From Microbacterium sp. SLBN-146 (GTDB lineage: Bacteria; Actinomycetota; Actinomycetes; Actinomycetales; Microbacteriaceae): 64,000 nucleotides of DNA. The stretch covers positions 3,348,001 through 3,412,000 of the forward strand of contig NZ_VFMR01000001.1 of the NCBI RefSeq assembly GCF_006715145.1. The letters run 5' to 3'. The notes beneath the pieces were generated by a model. The model made no database searches, was not told where the DNA came from, and saw nothing but the letters and a program-made list of their open reading frames with translations. Of this stretch, positions 14,577-25,522 are shown one piece after another; positions within the stretch are counted from its first letter, which is position 1; the number at the start of each line of letters is the position of its first letter. The translations under genes and the position numbers were made by a program.

Positions 14577-14657
14577 CCGGCGACTGTGCCACGCTCGCCA
14601 CCCTCATGGAGTGACTTTTCCACAGCCTCCGCCGCGTCGCGCCGTCCCGCACCATCC

Positions 14658-14710
14658 ACTTGTCGTAAATGCCGTGGAATCGCGCCGCGCAGGCGACATA
14701 TACGACAAGT
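14658..14710. repeat. Hairpin repeat, copy 2 (5' of the DUF559 gene)
   Basis: Left arm 14658-14674 (ACTTGTCGTAAATGCCG) and right arm 14694-14710 pair over 17 bp with two mismatches; the loop is 19 nt. The right arm CATATACGACAAGT is identical to that of copy 1, while loop sequences differ. It lies between the prfA stop and the DUF559 start. Confidence 0.85.
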
Positions 14711-14742
14711 CGGTGGGGAGGGAGGGAAGAAAGCGTGCGGGG

Positions 14743-15822
14743 TCAGGCGTCGGTGGCGAGGGCGGCGAGGCGCGCCTCCTCGTCGGCGGCGATGGCCGAC
14801 TCGACGAGGGGGTCCAGTGCGCCGTCCATGACCTGGTCGAGGTTGTAGGCCTTGAATCCCGTGCGGTGGTCCGCGATGCGGTTCTCAGGGAAGTTGTACG
14901 TGCGGATGCGCTCCGAGCGGTCCATGCCGCGGATCTGCGACTTGCGAACATCGGATGCCGCGGCGTCCAGTTCCTCCTGCTGCTTCGCGAGGAGCCGAGC
15001 GCGCAGAACGCGCATCCCCGCCTCACGGTTCTGCAGCTGCGACTTCTCGTTCTGCATCGACACGACGATCCCGGTCGGGACGTGCGTGATGCGCACGGCG
15101 GAGTCCGTCGTGTTCACCGACTGCCCACCCGGACCCGACGACCGGAAGACATCGATCTTCAGGTCGTTCGGGTCGATGTGGATCTCTTCGGGCTCGTCGA
15201 CCTCGGGGAACACGAGCACGCCTGTCGTGGACGTGTGGATGCGGCCCTGCGACTCGGTCGCAGGAACGCGCTGCACGCGGTGGACACCGCCCTCATACTT
15301 CAAGTGCGCCCACACGCCCTGCGCGGGGTCGGTCGAACTGCCCTTGATGGCGACCTGCACGTCCTTGTAGCCGCCGAGATCCGACTCGTTGCGCTCGAGG
15401 AGCTCGGTCTTCCAGCCCTTCGAGGCGGCGTACTGGATGTACATCCGCAGAAGGTCCGCCGCGAAGAGCGCCGACTCCGCGCCGCCTTCGCCCTGCTTGA
15501 TCTCCATGATGACGTCGCGTGCATCGTCGGGATCCCGCGGGATGAGCAGACGCCGCAGGCGCTCCTGCGCCGTCGCCAGGTGCTCCTCAAGCGTCGGGAC
15601 CTCTTCGGCGAACGCGTCGTCCTCGCGCGCGAGCTCGCGCGCGGCATCCAGATCATCGGATGCCGCGAGCCAGTCCTCGTACGCCTTGACGATGCGCGAG
15701 AGCTCGGCGTAGCGCCGGTTCACGCGCTTCGCGCGCGCCGGATCGGCGTGCACCGCCGGATCGGAGAGTTCCTCCTGGACGGCGCGGTGCTCCTCGATCA
15801 GTCCTTTGACCGACTCGAACAT
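14743..15822 (-). CDS. prfA: Peptide chain release factor 1
   Basis: The 359-residue factor terminates translation at UAA and UAG. The codon-recognition PAT motif is visible in [15 protein letters not shown], and the catalytic GGQ in [22 protein letters not shown]-terminal helical domain [19 protein letters not shown]. Length is normal. ATG 15822 lies 6 nt after the rho stop codon, so the two are co-transcribed. Its methylase prmC is further downstream on the same strand. Confidence 0.97.
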   Translation of the reverse strand: MFESVKGLIEEHRAVQEELSDPAVHADPARAKRVNRRYAELSRIVKAYEDWLAASDDLDAARELAREDDAFAEEVPTLEEHLATAQERLRRLLIPRDPDDARDVIMEIKQGEGGAESALFAADLLRMYIQYAASKGWKTELLERNESDLGGYKDVQVAIKGSSTDPAQGVWAHLKYEGGVHRVQRVPATESQGRIHTSTTGVLVFPEVDEPEEIHIDPNDLKIDVFRSSGPGGQSVNTTDSAVRITHVPTGIVVSMQNEKSQLQNREAGMRVLRARLLAKQQEELDAAASDVRKSQIRGMDRSERIRTYNFPENRIADHRTGFKAYNLDQVMDGALDPLVESAIAADEEARLAALATDA

Positions 15823-15828
15823 GCCGGG

Positions 15829-17889
15829 TCAGCGGATGCTGTTGTCGTTCGCGTGGCTGTGGCCACCGCCGTGCCCGTTCGCGGGCGCCGGGATCGACTT
15901 CTGCATCTGCACGAGGAACTCGACGTTGGACTGCGTCTCCTTGAGCTTGCCGAGGACGACTTCCAGCGCCTGCTGCGTGTCGAGTCCCGCCAGGGCGCGA
16001 CGCAGCTTCCACGTGATCTTGACCTCGTCGGAGGACAGGAGCATCTCCTCGCGACGCGTCGATGAGGCGTTCACGTCGACGGCGGGGAAGATGCGCTTGT
16101 CGGCGAGCTGGCGTGACAGACGGAGTTCGCTGTTACCCGTGCCCTTGAACTCCTCGAAGATGACCTCGTCCATCTTGGACCCCGTCTCGACGAGGGCCGT
16201 GGCGAGGATCGTGAGGGATCCGCCGTTCTCGATGTTGCGCGCTGCGCCGAAGAACCGCTTGGGCGGGTAGAGCGCCGACGCGTCGACGCCACCCGACAGC
16301 ACGCGGCCAGAGGTCGGCGCCGAGATGTTGTAGGCGCGTCCGAGGCGCGTGATCGAGTCGAGCAGCACGACGACGTCGCGGCCCAGCTCGACGAGGCGCT
16401 TCGCGCGCTCGATCGCGAGCTCGGCGACGGTCGTGTGGTCTTCCGCGGGACGGTCGAAGGTCGACGCGATGACCTCGCCCTTGACCGTGCGCTGCATGTC
16501 GGTGACCTCTTCGGGACGCTCGTCGACCAGCACGACCATGAGGTGGACCTCGGGGTTGTTGGTCGCGATGGCGTTCGCGATCTGCTGCAGCACGATCGTC
16601 TTGCCTGCCTTCGGGGGCGCGACGATGAGGCCGCGCTGACCCTTGCCGATGGGCGCGACGAGATCGATGATGCGCTGCGTCAGCTTCTCGGGCGCGGTCT
16701 CGAGGCGCAGGCGATCCTGCGGGTACAGCGGCGTGAGCTGACCGAACTCGACACGGGTCGCGGCATCCTCGACGGAGAGCCCGTTGATGGCGTCGACCTT
16801 GACGAGCGCGTTGTACTTCTGACGGCTCGACTGCTCACCCTCGCGGGGCTGCTTGATGGATCCGACGACGGCGTCGCCCTTGCGCAGGTTGTACTTCTTG
16901 ACCTGGCCGAGGGAGACGTACACGTCGCTCGCACCCGGCAGGTAGCCCGACGTGCGCACGAAAGCGTAGTTGTCGAGGACATCGAGGATGCCCGCGATCG
17001 GAATGAGGACGTCGTCGTCACCGATCTCGGTGTCGAACTCGTCGGTGGGGCCGGACGTCTGACCGCGCCGCTTGTTGCGCTGGCGCGTGCGACCGTTGCC
17101 GGACGTCGAGTCGTCGTCGGAATCGGATGCCGCGGGCTGCGGCGCCTGTGCGGGCTGTCCGCCCTGCGCAGCCTGGCGGTTGTTGGCGTTGCCGCCGGCG
17201 TTGCTGCTGCCCTCGCCGCCCTGGGCGTTCCGGTTGCGGCTGCGGCTACGGCTGCGGCTGCGGCCGCGACCCGTGCCCTCGGCGGGCGCGTCGCTCTCGC
17301 CGGAAGCCGAGCTGTCGGAGTCGGACGCGTCGGACGACGCCTCGTCGGCACCCTCCGCGGCTTCGGCGGACGGGGTCTCCGTCGGCGCGGCTGCTTCTGC
17401 AGCGGCCGGGGCGTCCTGCTCCGCCGGGGTCTCGCCCTCGGTCGCTGCGTCCGCAACAGGAGCGGTCTCGGTTGCGGGAGCCTCTGCGGGAGCCTCTTCG
17501 GCCGGCGACGCGGGGGCTTCCTCGGCCGAAGCTGCTGCCTCGGCGGGAGCCGCGTCGACTGCGGGCGCTTCCGCTGCCTCGGCGGCGGCGGCAGCCTCTG
17601 CGGCCTTCGTCGTCGTGCTCTTCGCACGGCGCGGGGCGCGCTTGCGGACCGGCTTGGTCGGCGGCGCCTCTTCGGCCACGGGCTCTTCGGCCACGGGCTC
17701 CGCGGACGCCGGCGCCTCGGCCTGCTCTGCAGCGACCTCGGCGGGTTCTGCGGCTTCGGCAGCGGCAGCGGCCTCAGCGGGCTGCTCCGACGCCTCGGTG
17801 TCGGTGGTGGTCACACCCTCGGTGGTCTCGGGCGCGTCGATGCGCTCGTCCGTTGATGCGTCGGTCTGGATCTCGGAGATGGACTCCAC
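15829..17889 (-). CDS. rho: Transcription termination factor Rho with long N-terminal extension
   Basis: The 686-residue ATP-dependent RNA translocase terminates transcription. The core is standard: an RNA-binding domain with [30 protein letters not shown], the P-loop [12 protein letters not shown], and [18 protein letters not shown]. Residues 1 to about 290 are a low-complexity Ala/Glu/Pro-rich then Arg/Asn/Gly-rich region ([15 protein letters not shown]) with basic patches. Such inserts are known in high-GC actinobacterial Rho (for example Micrococcus luteus), where they add RNA binding and help act on structured GC-rich RNA. Start is GTG 17889 with a GGGAG site. The C-terminus carries a His-rich tail. 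Confidence 0.97.
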   Translation of the reverse strand: MESISEIQTDASTDERIDAPETTEGVTTTDTEASEQPAEAAAAAEAAEPAEVAAEQAEAPASAEPVAEEPVAEEAPPTKPVRKRAPRRAKSTTTKAAEAAAAAEAAEAPAVDAAPAEAAASAEEAPASPAEEAPAEAPATETAPVADAATEGETPAEQDAPAAAEAAAPTETPSAEAAEGADEASSDASDSDSSASGESDAPAEGTGRGRSRSRSRSRNRNAQGGEGSSNAGGNANNRQAAQGGQPAQAPQPAASDSDDDSTSGNGRTRQRNKRRGQTSGPTDEFDTEIGDDDVLIPIAGILDVLDNYAFVRTSGYLPGASDVYVSLGQVKKYNLRKGDAVVGSIKQPREGEQSSRQKYNALVKVDAINGLSVEDAATRVEFGQLTPLYPQDRLRLETAPEKLTQRIIDLVAPIGKGQRGLIVAPPKAGKTIVLQQIANAIATNNPEVHLMVVLVDERPEEVTDMQRTVKGEVIASTFDRPAEDHTTVAELAIERAKRLVELGRDVVVLLDSITRLGRAYNISAPTSGRVLSGGVDASALYPPKRFFGAARNIENGGSLTILATALVETGSKMDEVIFEEFKGTGNSELRLSRQLADKRIFPAVDVNASSTRREEMLLSSDEVKITWKLRRALAGLDTQQALEVVLGKLKETQSNVEFLVQMQKSIPAPANGHGGGHSHANDNSIR

Positions 17890-18073
17890 GAGTTCTCCCT
17901 TGTGAGTACGGATGGATATGCACGAGCGCACGCCGGGAGGCACAGAGGTGTAGCCGTCCGTGCCGGTTTCGGTGCTCTCACGCGCGTCCCGGAGGAAGTG
18001 CGGATGCTCAGAGGTCTGGCACGAAAAGCGTGCGGTGGTTTCGCAGAATTGCGACGGAGGCCAGATTCACGAT
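17890..18073 (-). promoter_or_regulatory. rho leader region (thrB-rho intergenic)
   Basis: This 184-bp gap between the thrB stop and the rho GTG holds no gene on either strand. Long rho leaders are commonly used for Rho autoregulation; I see no specific stem or rut-like C-rich tract that would prove it here. Only the GGGAG ribosome site just before 17889 is clear. Confidence 0.35.
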
Positions 18074-19063
18074 TTACGTGGAACCCTCCGCGTACTCCTT
18101 CACTGTACCACCCTTGACGTCGACGGCCAGCATGAGCGCTTCCCAAGGAGTGTCGGCCGATGAGGTCGACGCGACCTCGACGGCGGCGAGTCGTGCGCCG
18201 GGTCCGTCTGCCAGCACGAGCACGCTCGGCCCCGCACCCGAGACGACGGCGGCGAAGCCCGCCGCGCGCAGCGACCGCACCAGGAGGTCGGTCGCGGGCA
18301 TGGCCTGAGCGCGGTAGTTCTGGTGGAGACGGTCGCCCGTCGCGGCGAGCAGAAGCTCGGGGCTCTGGGTGAGCGCGGCGATGAGGAGGGCGGAACGCGA
18401 GACGTTGAAGACGGCGTCTTCACGCGGCACCTGCAGCGGCTGGAGACTCCGGGCGATCTTCGTCGACATCGTGAACTCGGGGACGAAGACCAGCGGAGCG
18501 ACACCGCGATGCACGAGGAGCTTCTTGTGCTGCGGCCCGGTCTCATCCATCCAGGCGATCGTGAGCCCACCGAAGAGGGCAGGTGCGACGTTGTCCGGGT
18601 GGCCCTCCAGTTCGGTGGCGAGGCGCAGGAGCGCGTCGTCGTCGATCTCGACGATGCCCTCCAGGAGCCCCTTCGCCGCGAGGAGTCCCGAGACGACGGC
18701 TGCGCCCGAGGATCCGAGACCCCGTCCGTGAGGGATGACATTCCGGGCGACGAGCCGCAGCCCCGGGGGGCGCACGCCCATCGCCTCGAACGCGAAGCGC
18801 ACGGTGGAGACGACGAGGTTCGATGCATCGCGGGGAACGTCCGCTTCGCCTTCGCCCGTGACGAGGATCTCGTACTGGCCGTCGGGGAGCGCCGTGACGA
18901 CGAGTTCGTCGTACAGGCTCAGCGCGAGGCCGAGCGTGTCGAAGCCCGGTCCGAGGTTGGCGCTCGTGGCGGGAACCCGCACGAGCACCGAGCGGCCCTC
19001 GACGACACGCGCGGCGTCGGCGAGATCGGATCCCGCGTTCGACGCGGGCTCAGCTGGTGTCAC
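18074..19063 (-). CDS. thrB: Homoserine kinase
   Basis: The 329-residue GHMP-family kinase phosphorylates homoserine in threonine synthesis. N-terminal [21 protein letters not shown] and the ATP-binding [16 protein letters not shown] are diagnostic. GTG 19063 overlaps the thrC stop (GTGA), indicating coupling. A longer frame extends upstream through thrC and is not real. It is the third gene of hom-thrC-thrB. Confidence 0.96.
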   Translation of the reverse strand: MTPAEPASNAGSDLADAARVVEGRSVLVRVPATSANLGPGFDTLGLALSLYDELVVTALPDGQYEILVTGEGEADVPRDASNLVVSTVRFAFEAMGVRPPGLRLVARNVIPHGRGLGSSGAAVVSGLLAAKGLLEGIVEIDDDALLRLATELEGHPDNVAPALFGGLTIAWMDETGPQHKKLLVHRGVAPLVFVPEFTMSTKIARSLQPLQVPREDAVFNVSRSALLIAALTQSPELLLAATGDRLHQNYRAQAMPATDLLVRSLRAAGFAAVVSGAGPSVLVLADGPGARLAAVEVASTSSADTPWEALMLAVDVKGGTVKEYAEGST

Positions 19064-20148
19064 GCGGTCGCCTCCGCGCGGACGAGGTCGAGAACGGATG
19101 CCACTTCGGACGTCGTGGCATCGACGACGGTGGGCTCGACGGTCGTCCCGTCGGCGTTCCGCAAGGCCCACTGCGGGTCCTTCAACCCGTGTCCCGTGAC
19201 GGTCAGCACGACGCGCGAACCGGCGGGGATGATGCCCGCCTCCGCGCGGTCGAGGAGGCCCGCGACGCTGATCGCCGATGCGGGCTCGACGAACACGCCG
19301 ACCTCGCCCGCGAGCAGCTTCTGCGCAGCGAGGATGCGCGCGTCGTCGATCGCGCCGAACCATCCGTCGGTCGCATCGCGCGCTTCGAGCGCGAGATCCC
19401 ACGACGCCGGGTTGCCGATGCGGATGGCCGAGGCCACCGTCTCGGGATGCTTGACGACCTCACCGCGGACGAGCGGCGCCGAGCCTTCGGCCTGGAATCC
19501 GAACATGCGCGGAACGCGCGTGGAGACCCCGCGTTCCGCTTCCTCGGCGTATCCACGCGAGTAGGCGGTGTAGTTGCCTGCGTTCCCGACGGGGATGAAG
19601 TGGAAGTCGGGCGCGTCGCCCAGCTGCTCGACGATCTCGAAGGCCGCCGTCTTCTGCCCCTCGATACGGTCGGGGTTGACCGAGTTGACGAGGTGGACGG
19701 GATAGTTGTCGGCCAGCTCGCGCGCGATCTCGAGGCAGTCGTCGAAGTTCCCGCGGATCTGGATGAGCGTGCCGTTGTGGGCGACGGCCTGCGAGAGCTT
19801 GCCCATCGCGATCTTGCCCTCGGGGACGAGGACGGCCGCCGTGATGCCCGCGTGCGCCGCATAGGCGGCGGCCGACGCGGACGTGTTGCCCGTCGATGCG
19901 CAGATGACGGCCTTGGCGCCGTGCTCGACGGCGCGCGAGAGCGCCACCGTCATGCCGCGGTCCTTGAAGGACCCCGTGGGGTTCATCCCCTCGTACTTGA
20001 CCCAGACGTCGGCGCCCGTGCGGCGCGACAGAGCGGGCGCGGGGATGAGCGGCGTGCCGCCCTCCCCGAGGGTCACGACCGTCGAGGCGTCGGTGACACC
20101 CAGGCGATCGGCGTATTCGCGGAGGACTCCGCGCCAGACATGAGCCAT
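19060..20148 (-). CDS. thrC: Threonine synthase
   Basis: The 362-residue PLP enzyme converts O-phosphohomoserine to threonine. The PLP lysine sits in [16 protein letters not shown], with [15 protein letters not shown] and the phosphate-binding [13 protein letters not shown] motif. The short (about 360-residue) class is normal in actinobacteria. It starts 1 nt after the hom stop and overlaps thrB by 4 nt. Confidence 0.97.
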   Translation of the reverse strand: MAHVWRGVLREYADRLGVTDASTVVTLGEGGTPLIPAPALSRRTGADVWVKYEGMNPTGSFKDRGMTVALSRAVEHGAKAVICASTGNTSASAAAYAAHAGITAAVLVPEGKIAMGKLSQAVAHNGTLIQIRGNFDDCLEIARELADNYPVHLVNSVNPDRIEGQKTAAFEIVEQLGDAPDFHFIPVGNAGNYTAYSRGYAEEAERGVSTRVPRMFGFQAEGSAPLVRGEVVKHPETVASAIRIGNPASWDLALEARDATDGWFGAIDDARILAAQKLLAGEVGVFVEPASAISVAGLLDRAEAGIIPAGSRVVLTVTGHGLKDPQWALRNADGTTVEPTVVDATTSEVASVLDLVRAEATA

Positions 20149-20149
20149 C

Positions 20150-21460
20150 TCAGTCTCCTTCCACTCGCAGCACCGAAACGACCCGCTCGACCACGCCCGA
20201 ATCGGCGAGGCGGTCGACGGTTTCGCTCAGGTCCTGCTCCTTGGCTTTGTGCGTTCCGATGACGAGACGAGCGACAGCGGCTTCTTCGCCGCTCACCGTC
20301 TGTTCGAGCGTCGCGATCGAGACGCGTCCGTCGCTGAGGATGCCGGCGACCGTCGCCAGGACTCCCGGCTGATCGGCGACCTCGAGAGTGATCTGGTAGC
20401 GCGTCACGACGTGCCCGATCGGCATGACGGGCAGATTCGCGCGCGTCGACTCTCCAACGCCCACTCCCCCGGCGATGTGGCGGCGTGCCGCCGAGACGAC
20501 ATCGCCGAGCACGGCCGAAGCGGTCTGCACGCCGCCGGCCCCCGCGCCGTAGAACATGAGGTCGCCCGCGGCCTCGGCCTGAACGAACACGGCGTTGTTC
20601 GCACCGTGGACGCTCGCGAGCGGGTGGTCGCGCGGCACGAGTGCCGGATACACGCGCACCGAGATCGCCTCGGCACCCCCGTCGGCGGCGATGAGACGCT
20701 CGCAGACGGCGAGCAGCTTGATGACGTAGCCGGCGTGGCGCGCGGCATCCATCATCGCTTTGTCGATCTTCGTGATGCCCTCGCGGTACACCGCGTCGAG
20801 CGGCACCGTCGTGTGGAAGGCGAGGCTCGCGAGGATCGCGGCCTTCTGAGCCGCGTCGTAGCCTTCGACGTCGGCCGTCGGGTCTGCTTCGGCGAAACCG
20901 AGGGCCTGAGCATCGGCGAGGACGTCGAGGAACTCGGCGCCCTCGGTGTCCATCCGGTCGAGGATGTAGTTCGTCGTGCCGTTGACGATGCCCATGATGC
21001 GCTGGACGCGGTCACCCGCGAGCGAGTCGCGCAGAGGACGGATGATGGGGATCGCCCCCGCGGCTGCGGCCTCGTAGTAGACGGAGGCGCCGACCTGATC
21101 GGCCGCGTCGAAGAGCTCGGGGCCGTGGGTCGCGAGGAGCGCCTTGTTGGCGGTCACGATGTCGGCGCCGGAGTTGATCGCCTGCAGGATGTTCGCGCGC
21201 GCCGGTTCGATCCCGCCCATGAGTTCGATGACGATGTCGGCCCCCACGATGAGCGTGTCGGCGTCGGTCGTGAAGAGCTCCCGCGGGAGGTCTGCGTCGC
21301 GCGGGGCGTCGATGTTCCGGACGGCGATCCCGGCGAGCTCGAGCGTCGCCCCCGCACGGTCGGCGAGCTCGTCGCCGTGTTTGAGGAGGAGGGCGGCGAC
21401 CTGCGAGCCGACGGCTCCCGCGCCCAGCAGTGCGACGCGCAGACGGCGATAGTCGGTCAT
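20150..21460 (-). CDS. hom: Homoserine dehydrogenase
   Basis: The 436-residue NAD(P)H-dependent enzyme reduces aspartate semialdehyde to homoserine. Rossmann [14 protein letters not shown] is near the N-terminus, followed by the catalytic [17 protein letters not shown]...[16 protein letters not shown] block. A C-terminal ACT domain (about residues 355-430, [23 protein letters not shown]) implies allosteric feedback by threonine, as in Corynebacterium. It overlaps lysA by 4 nt, tying lysine and threonine branches into one operon. Confidence 0.97.
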   Translation of the reverse strand: MTDYRRLRVALLGAGAVGSQVAALLLKHGDELADRAGATLELAGIAVRNIDAPRDADLPRELFTTDADTLIVGADIVIELMGGIEPARANILQAINSGADIVTANKALLATHGPELFDAADQVGASVYYEAAAAGAIPIIRPLRDSLAGDRVQRIMGIVNGTTNYILDRMDTEGAEFLDVLADAQALGFAEADPTADVEGYDAAQKAAILASLAFHTTVPLDAVYREGITKIDKAMMDAARHAGYVIKLLAVCERLIAADGGAEAISVRVYPALVPRDHPLASVHGANNAVFVQAEAAGDLMFYGAGAGGVQTASAVLGDVVSAARRHIAGGVGVGESTRANLPVMPIGHVVTRYQITLEVADQPGVLATVAGILSDGRVSIATLEQTVSGEEAAVARLVIGTHKAKEQDLSETVDRLADSGVVERVVSVLRVEGD

Positions 21461-22878
21461 GCGATCCCTTCATTCGTGAGGGCGGTGACACCGCAATCGC
21501 GGGCGAGCAGATCGTCGATCGTCTCTCCGCGCACGATGACCCGCGCCTCTCCCGCACGCACCGCGATGACGGGCGGCCGGGGGACGTAGTTGTAGTTGTT
21601 GGACAGCGAGAAGCAGTACGCGCCCGTCGCCGGCACCGCGAGGAGATCCCCCGGCTCGACATCTGCCGGGAGGTACTCGGCGTCGACGACGATGTCGCCC
21701 GACTCGCAGTGCTTCCCGACGACCCGAACGAGGGCGGGCTCCGCGATGCTCTCCCGCGACGCGATACGGGCCGAGTACTGCGCACCGTAGAGGGAGGGAC
21801 GTGCGTTGTCGCTCATGCCGCCGTCGACGCTGACGTAGAGCCGCGTCGCGCTCGCGGCGAGCGCGACGGGCTTCGTGGTGCCGACCGTGTAGAGCGTCAC
21901 GCCCGCGGGTCCGACGATGGACCTGCCCGGCTCGAAGGCGAGGTTCGGGATCGGGATGTCGCGCGCGCCGCACTCGCGCGCGACGGCCTCGACGATCCCC
22001 GTCGCGAGGTCTTCGATGGGAGTCGTGACGTCGGCGGACGTGTAGGCGATCCCGAAGCCGCCGCCGAGGTTGAGGACGGGAAGGTCGCCCCCCGCGAGGA
22101 GGTCGGCGTGGAGAGCGACGAGCCGCGATGCGGACTCGGCGAATCCCGCCGTCCCGAAGATCTGGGAGCCGATGTGGCAGTGGAGTCCGACGAGCCTGAG
22201 CCCCTCGATCTCACGGATCCGTGCAGCGACGGCCGGCGCATCGGCGAGGGTGAAGCCGAACTTCTGGTCCTCGTGGGCCGTCGCGAGGAAGTCGTGCGTC
22301 TCGGCATGGACGCCGCTGTTGACGCGGATAAGAACGGGCTGCACGGTATCGCGTCCCGCGACGATCGCGGCGAGGCGCTCGACCTCGACGAGGCTGTCGA
22401 TCACGATCGAGCCGATGCCGACCTCGACGGCGCGCTCGAGCTCGGCGACCGACTTGTTGTTGCCGTGGAAGCCCAGGCGTGCGGGGTCTGCGCCGGCCGC
22501 CATCGCGATGGCGAGCTCCCCACCTGTGCAGACGTCGACCGCGAGCCCCTCGTCGGCGACCCAGCGGACGACCTCCGTCGAGAGGAAGGCCTTGCCCGCG
22601 TAGTACACGCGCGCCGAGACGCCGTGGCGGGATGCCGCGGACTGGAACGCCGCGAGCGTGCGGCGCGCGCGGAGCCGCACGTCGTCTTCGTCGAGGACGT
22701 AGAGAGGAGTGCCGTACTGTTCCGCGAGCGCGACCGCGGAGACGCCGCCGACCGTCACTGCACCGTCGTCGTCACGCCTCGCCGAACCCGGCCAGACCTC
22801 GGCGACGAGCTCGTTGGCGTCGGCGGGGCGGACGAGCCACGCGGGAACTGGCGTCGATGCGGACGAAGCGGCGGACAC
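21457..22878 (-). CDS. lysA: Diaminopimelate decarboxylase
   Basis: The 473-residue PLP enzyme of fold type III makes lysine from meso-diaminopimelate. The PLP lysine is in VYYAGKAFLS, with LNLGGGFGIAY and the C-terminal GAYCFSLSNNYNYVPRPP motif. The start is GTG 22878; no clear ribosome site precedes it. It heads the lysA-hom-thrC-thrB cluster. A TAGACT -10-like box lies about 95 nt upstream (22970-22975), a possible but unproved promoter. Confidence 0.96.
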   Translation of the reverse strand: MSAASSASTPVPAWLVRPADANELVAEVWPGSARRDDDGAVTVGGVSAVALAEQYGTPLYVLDEDDVRLRARRTLAAFQSAASRHGVSARVYYAGKAFLSTEVVRWVADEGLAVDVCTGGELAIAMAAGADPARLGFHGNNKSVAELERAVEVGIGSIVIDSLVEVERLAAIVAGRDTVQPVLIRVNSGVHAETHDFLATAHEDQKFGFTLADAPAVAARIREIEGLRLVGLHCHIGSQIFGTAGFAESASRLVALHADLLAGGDLPVLNLGGGFGIAYTSADVTTPIEDLATGIVEAVARECGARDIPIPNLAFEPGRSIVGPAGVTLYTVGTTKPVALAASATRLYVSVDGGMSDNARPSLYGAQYSARIASRESIAEPALVRVVGKHCESGDIVVDAEYLPADVEPGDLLAVPATGAYCFSLSNNYNYVPRPPVIAVRAGEARVIVRGETIDDLLARDCGVTALTNEGIA

Positions 22879-23001
22879 AGTGGAACCAATCGGGGTGGAA
22901 GTCTGGGCCTCCGGGGATCGCCCGGTTGTCGGCTGCTGCGGGCGGTGGACGCACGCGCCGGGCAGTGCTAGCAGTCTAGAGCACCCCTGACGCGGGACTT
23001 T

Positions 23002-23811
23002 TCAGCACGTGCCGTTCTCGAGCATCGCAGGATCGTCGATGATCGACCCGTCGATGTCGAACCCCGCGACGAGGAGGTCGCCCTCCACCGTGATGTCACG
23101 AAGCACGAGGCCTGCCGGCAGGTACTGGGCGATGCACACGGGCCAATCGCGCAGGACGGCGTTGGAGAGGATGCCGAACTGCCGCCGCAGCTCGTCGGCT
23201 GTGACATCCGCGCCCGCGACCTGCAGCGAGGCGGGCGTCAGCACGAGGGAGCCGTCCGTCGCGCCGGGGCTGAGCGACACCCCGACCGGCACGGCCGCGC
23301 CGAAGACGTCGAACTCCGTCGACGCGGTCACGAAGGGAGCATCGATCCCGAGGGCATCCGCGGGGAAGCCGTCGACACCGGCCATGAGGCTCCGCAGCTG
23401 TGCTTCGTCGACGCGCACGACCGCCGTGGCATCCTGCAACTCCCCTCCTCCGCGGATCGGCACATCGAAGGCCTCGACCGAGATGTCACCCTCGAACGGT
23501 CCGAGCGCGACATCCTGCGACTCGACTCTCACCTGGTCGAGAGACCCGCCGATGAGCTGCGGAATGATGACGCCTGGCACGTCGACATCGATCTGCTGGT
23601 CGGCGGGCAGCGCGAGGTTCGTGATGATCTGCGAGCGGATCGTCTTGACGACGAGGTCGCGCGCGATCGCCTCGCCCGCGAACCATGCCCCCGCGGCGAG
23701 GAGGGCGACGACGGCGAAGGCGACGAGCCAGGGCCACGCGCGACGGCGGCGCGGCTCTTCGGCCGTGGTCCACTCCAGCGGGAGGGTCGGCTGCGTGTCG
23801 CCCGCGCTCAC
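23002..23811 (-). CDS. DUF2993 (LmeA-like) secreted lipid-binding protein
   Basis: The 269-residue protein has a cytosolic N-terminus (TQPTLPLEWTTAEEPRRRRAW), one membrane span at about residues 27-46, and an extracytoplasmic domain beginning AIARDLVVKTIRSQIITNL. This arrangement matches DUF2993/LmeA proteins, which in mycobacteria bind phospholipid and are needed for lipomannan elongation. Whether this protein has the same role is unknown. It starts 4 nt after the argS stop and probably belongs to the same transcript. Confidence 0.82.
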   Translation of the reverse strand: MSAGDTQPTLPLEWTTAEEPRRRRAWPWLVAFAVVALLAAGAWFAGEAIARDLVVKTIRSQIITNLALPADQQIDVDVPGVIIPQLIGGSLDQVRVESQDVALGPFEGDISVEAFDVPIRGGGELQDATAVVRVDEAQLRSLMAGVDGFPADALGIDAPFVTASTEFDVFGAAVPVGVSLSPGATDGSLVLTPASLQVAGADVTADELRRQFGILSNAVLRDWPVCIAQYLPAGLVLRDITVEGDLLVAGFDIDGSIIDDPAMLENGTC

Positions 23812-23815
23812 GTCG

Positions 23816-25495
23816 CTACATCCGTTCCGGAGCGCTCACGCCGACGAGGTCCAGGCCGTTGCGCAGCACCTGTCCCGTCGCATCGTTGAGCCACAGACGC
23901 GTGCGGTGCACGGCCTCGACGGGCTCGTCACCGAGCGGGATGACACGACAGTTGTCGTACCAGCGGTGGTAGAGGCCCGCGAGCTCCTCGAGGTAGCGCG
24001 ACACGCGGTGAGGTTCCCGCACCTCCGCCGCGAACGCGACGATCCGCGGGAACTCCTGCAGCGCTCCGAGGAGCGCGGACTCCGTCTCGTGCGTCAGGAG
24101 CTCGGGGGCGAACTCGTCACGCGTGACACCGGATGCCGCGGCGTTCCGCGCCACGTTGTGGGTGCGCGCGTGGGCGTACTGCACGTAGAAGACGGGGTTG
24201 TCGTTCGTGCGCTTCTGAAGGATCTCGGGGTCGAGCGTCAGGGGCGAGTCGGCCGGATACCGCGCGAGCGAATAGCGCAGCGCGTCGGTGCCGAGCCACT
24301 CGCGGAGATCGTCGAGCTCGATGATGTTGCCCGCGCGCTTGGACAGGCGCGCGCCGTTGATCGAGACGAGCTGCCCGATGAGCACCTCGATGTCCTTCTC
24401 CGGGTCGTCGCCCGCCGCGCCCGCAAGCGCCTTCAGCCGGTGGACGTAGCCGTGGTGATCGGCCCCGAGGAGGTAGATCTTGTGGGCGAAACCGCGATCC
24501 CCCTTGTTGAGGTAGTAGGCGGCGTCGGCGGCGAAGTACGTGTACTCGCCGTTCGAACGCCGGATGACGCGGTCCTTGTCGTCGCCGAAGTCGGTCGTGC
24601 GCACCCACACGGCGTCGTCTTCGTCGAAGACGTGCCCCTGCTCGCGCAGGCGGTCGACGGCTTCGTCGACGAGGCTCGGCGCACCGTCGTGGTGCGCGTG
24701 CAGCGTCCGCTCCGAGAACCACACGTCGAAGTGCACGTTGAACTGCGCGAGTGAGGCCTGGATCTCACCGAGCTGCATCGCGTAGGCGGCTTCGGTGACG
24801 AATGCGAGCTGCGCATCGCGCGGTGCCGACAGCACTCCCCCGGGCGTCCCGTCGAACTCCGCTGCGCGCACGCGGGCGGCAAGGCTCTGGATGTACTCAC
24901 CGGCGTACCCGTCTTCGGGCGTTTCCTCGCCGAGCACGGCGGCGAGCACGGAGCGGCCGAAGCGCTCCATCTGCGCGCCTGCGTCGTTGATGTAGAACTC
25001 GCGGACGAGCGTCGCGCCGCTCGCGAGCAGCAGGCGCGCGATCGCGTCGCCGAGTGCCGCCCACCGCGTGTGTCCGATGTGGAGGGGGCCCGTGGGGTTC
25101 GCGCTGACGAACTCGAGGTTGATCGTGTTGCCGCGCTGAGAGTCATTCGTGCCGAAGGCCGCACCGGCGTCGACGATCGTCTTCGCGAGGGCTCCGGCAG
25201 CCGCGGCATCCAAACGGATGTTGATGAATCCGGGTCCTGCGACCTCGACGCTCGCGACGCCGTCGACGGCCTCGAGGCCTGCCGCGATCTCGGACGCGAA
25301 CTCGCGGGGGTTCGCTCCGACCGCCTTCGAGAGCTTGAGTGCCGCGTTCGAGGCCCAGTCGCCGTGATCGCGGTTCTTGGGACGGTCGAGGGGGAAGTCG
25401 GACGCGGCGAGGCCCTCGCTGGAGCCCGGACGTCGCGCCTCCGCGAGGGGGACGATGACGGCGAGCAGGGCGGCGGAGAGGGCTTCGGGATCCAT
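23816..25495 (-). CDS. argS: Arginyl-tRNA synthetase
   Basis: The 559-residue class I synthetase charges tRNA-Arg. It has the N-terminal Add1 domain, the HIGH signature ([16 protein letters not shown]), the degenerate KMSKS region (ARLSKRAGN), and the C-terminal anticodon-binding domain ending [16 protein letters not shown]. The ATG at 25495 lies 9 nt from a good -10 hexamer on the same strand, implying a very short leader. A matching tRNA-Arg(CCG) gene occurs at 27293. Confidence 0.97.
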   Translation of the reverse strand: MDPEALSAALLAVIVPLAEARRPGSSEGLAASDFPLDRPKNRDHGDWASNAALKLSKAVGANPREFASEIAAGLEAVDGVASVEVAGPGFINIRLDAAAAGALAKTIVDAGAAFGTNDSQRGNTINLEFVSANPTGPLHIGHTRWAALGDAIARLLLASGATLVREFYINDAGAQMERFGRSVLAAVLGEETPEDGYAGEYIQSLAARVRAAEFDGTPGGVLSAPRDAQLAFVTEAAYAMQLGEIQASLAQFNVHFDVWFSERTLHAHHDGAPSLVDEAVDRLREQGHVFDEDDAVWVRTTDFGDDKDRVIRRSNGEYTYFAADAAYYLNKGDRGFAHKIYLLGADHHGYVHRLKALAGAAGDDPEKDIEVLIGQLVSINGARLSKRAGNIIELDDLREWLGTDALRYSLARYPADSPLTLDPEILQKRTNDNPVFYVQYAHARTHNVARNAAASGVTRDEFAPELLTHETESALLGALQEFPRIVAFAAEVREPHRVSRYLEELAGLYHRWYDNCRVIPLGDEPVEAVHRTRLWLNDATGQVLRNGLDLVGVSAPERM

Positions 25496-25504
25496 AGCCC
25501 GACA

Positions 25505-25510
25505 ATTCTA
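25505..25510 (-). promoter_or_regulatory. Putative -10 box of argS
   Basis: The minus strand reads TAGAAT here, 9 nt before the argS ATG, which would place transcription start at or within a few bases of the start codon. This leaderless-like layout is frequent in actinobacteria and recurs at several genes in this window. No clear -35 was identified. Confidence 0.5.
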
Positions 25511-25522
25511 GGCGCGCCGCGC

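Noticed and set aside
13543..14715. CRISPR array from the TTGTCGTATATG repeats
   Set aside because: Only two copies flanking a gene, each a hairpin; no regularly spaced repeats or cas genes.
16435..17856. 473-codon open frame on plus opposite rho
   Set aside because: Antisense to the low-complexity Rho N-terminus; Gly/Arg/Leu repeats mirror the Ala/Glu codons.
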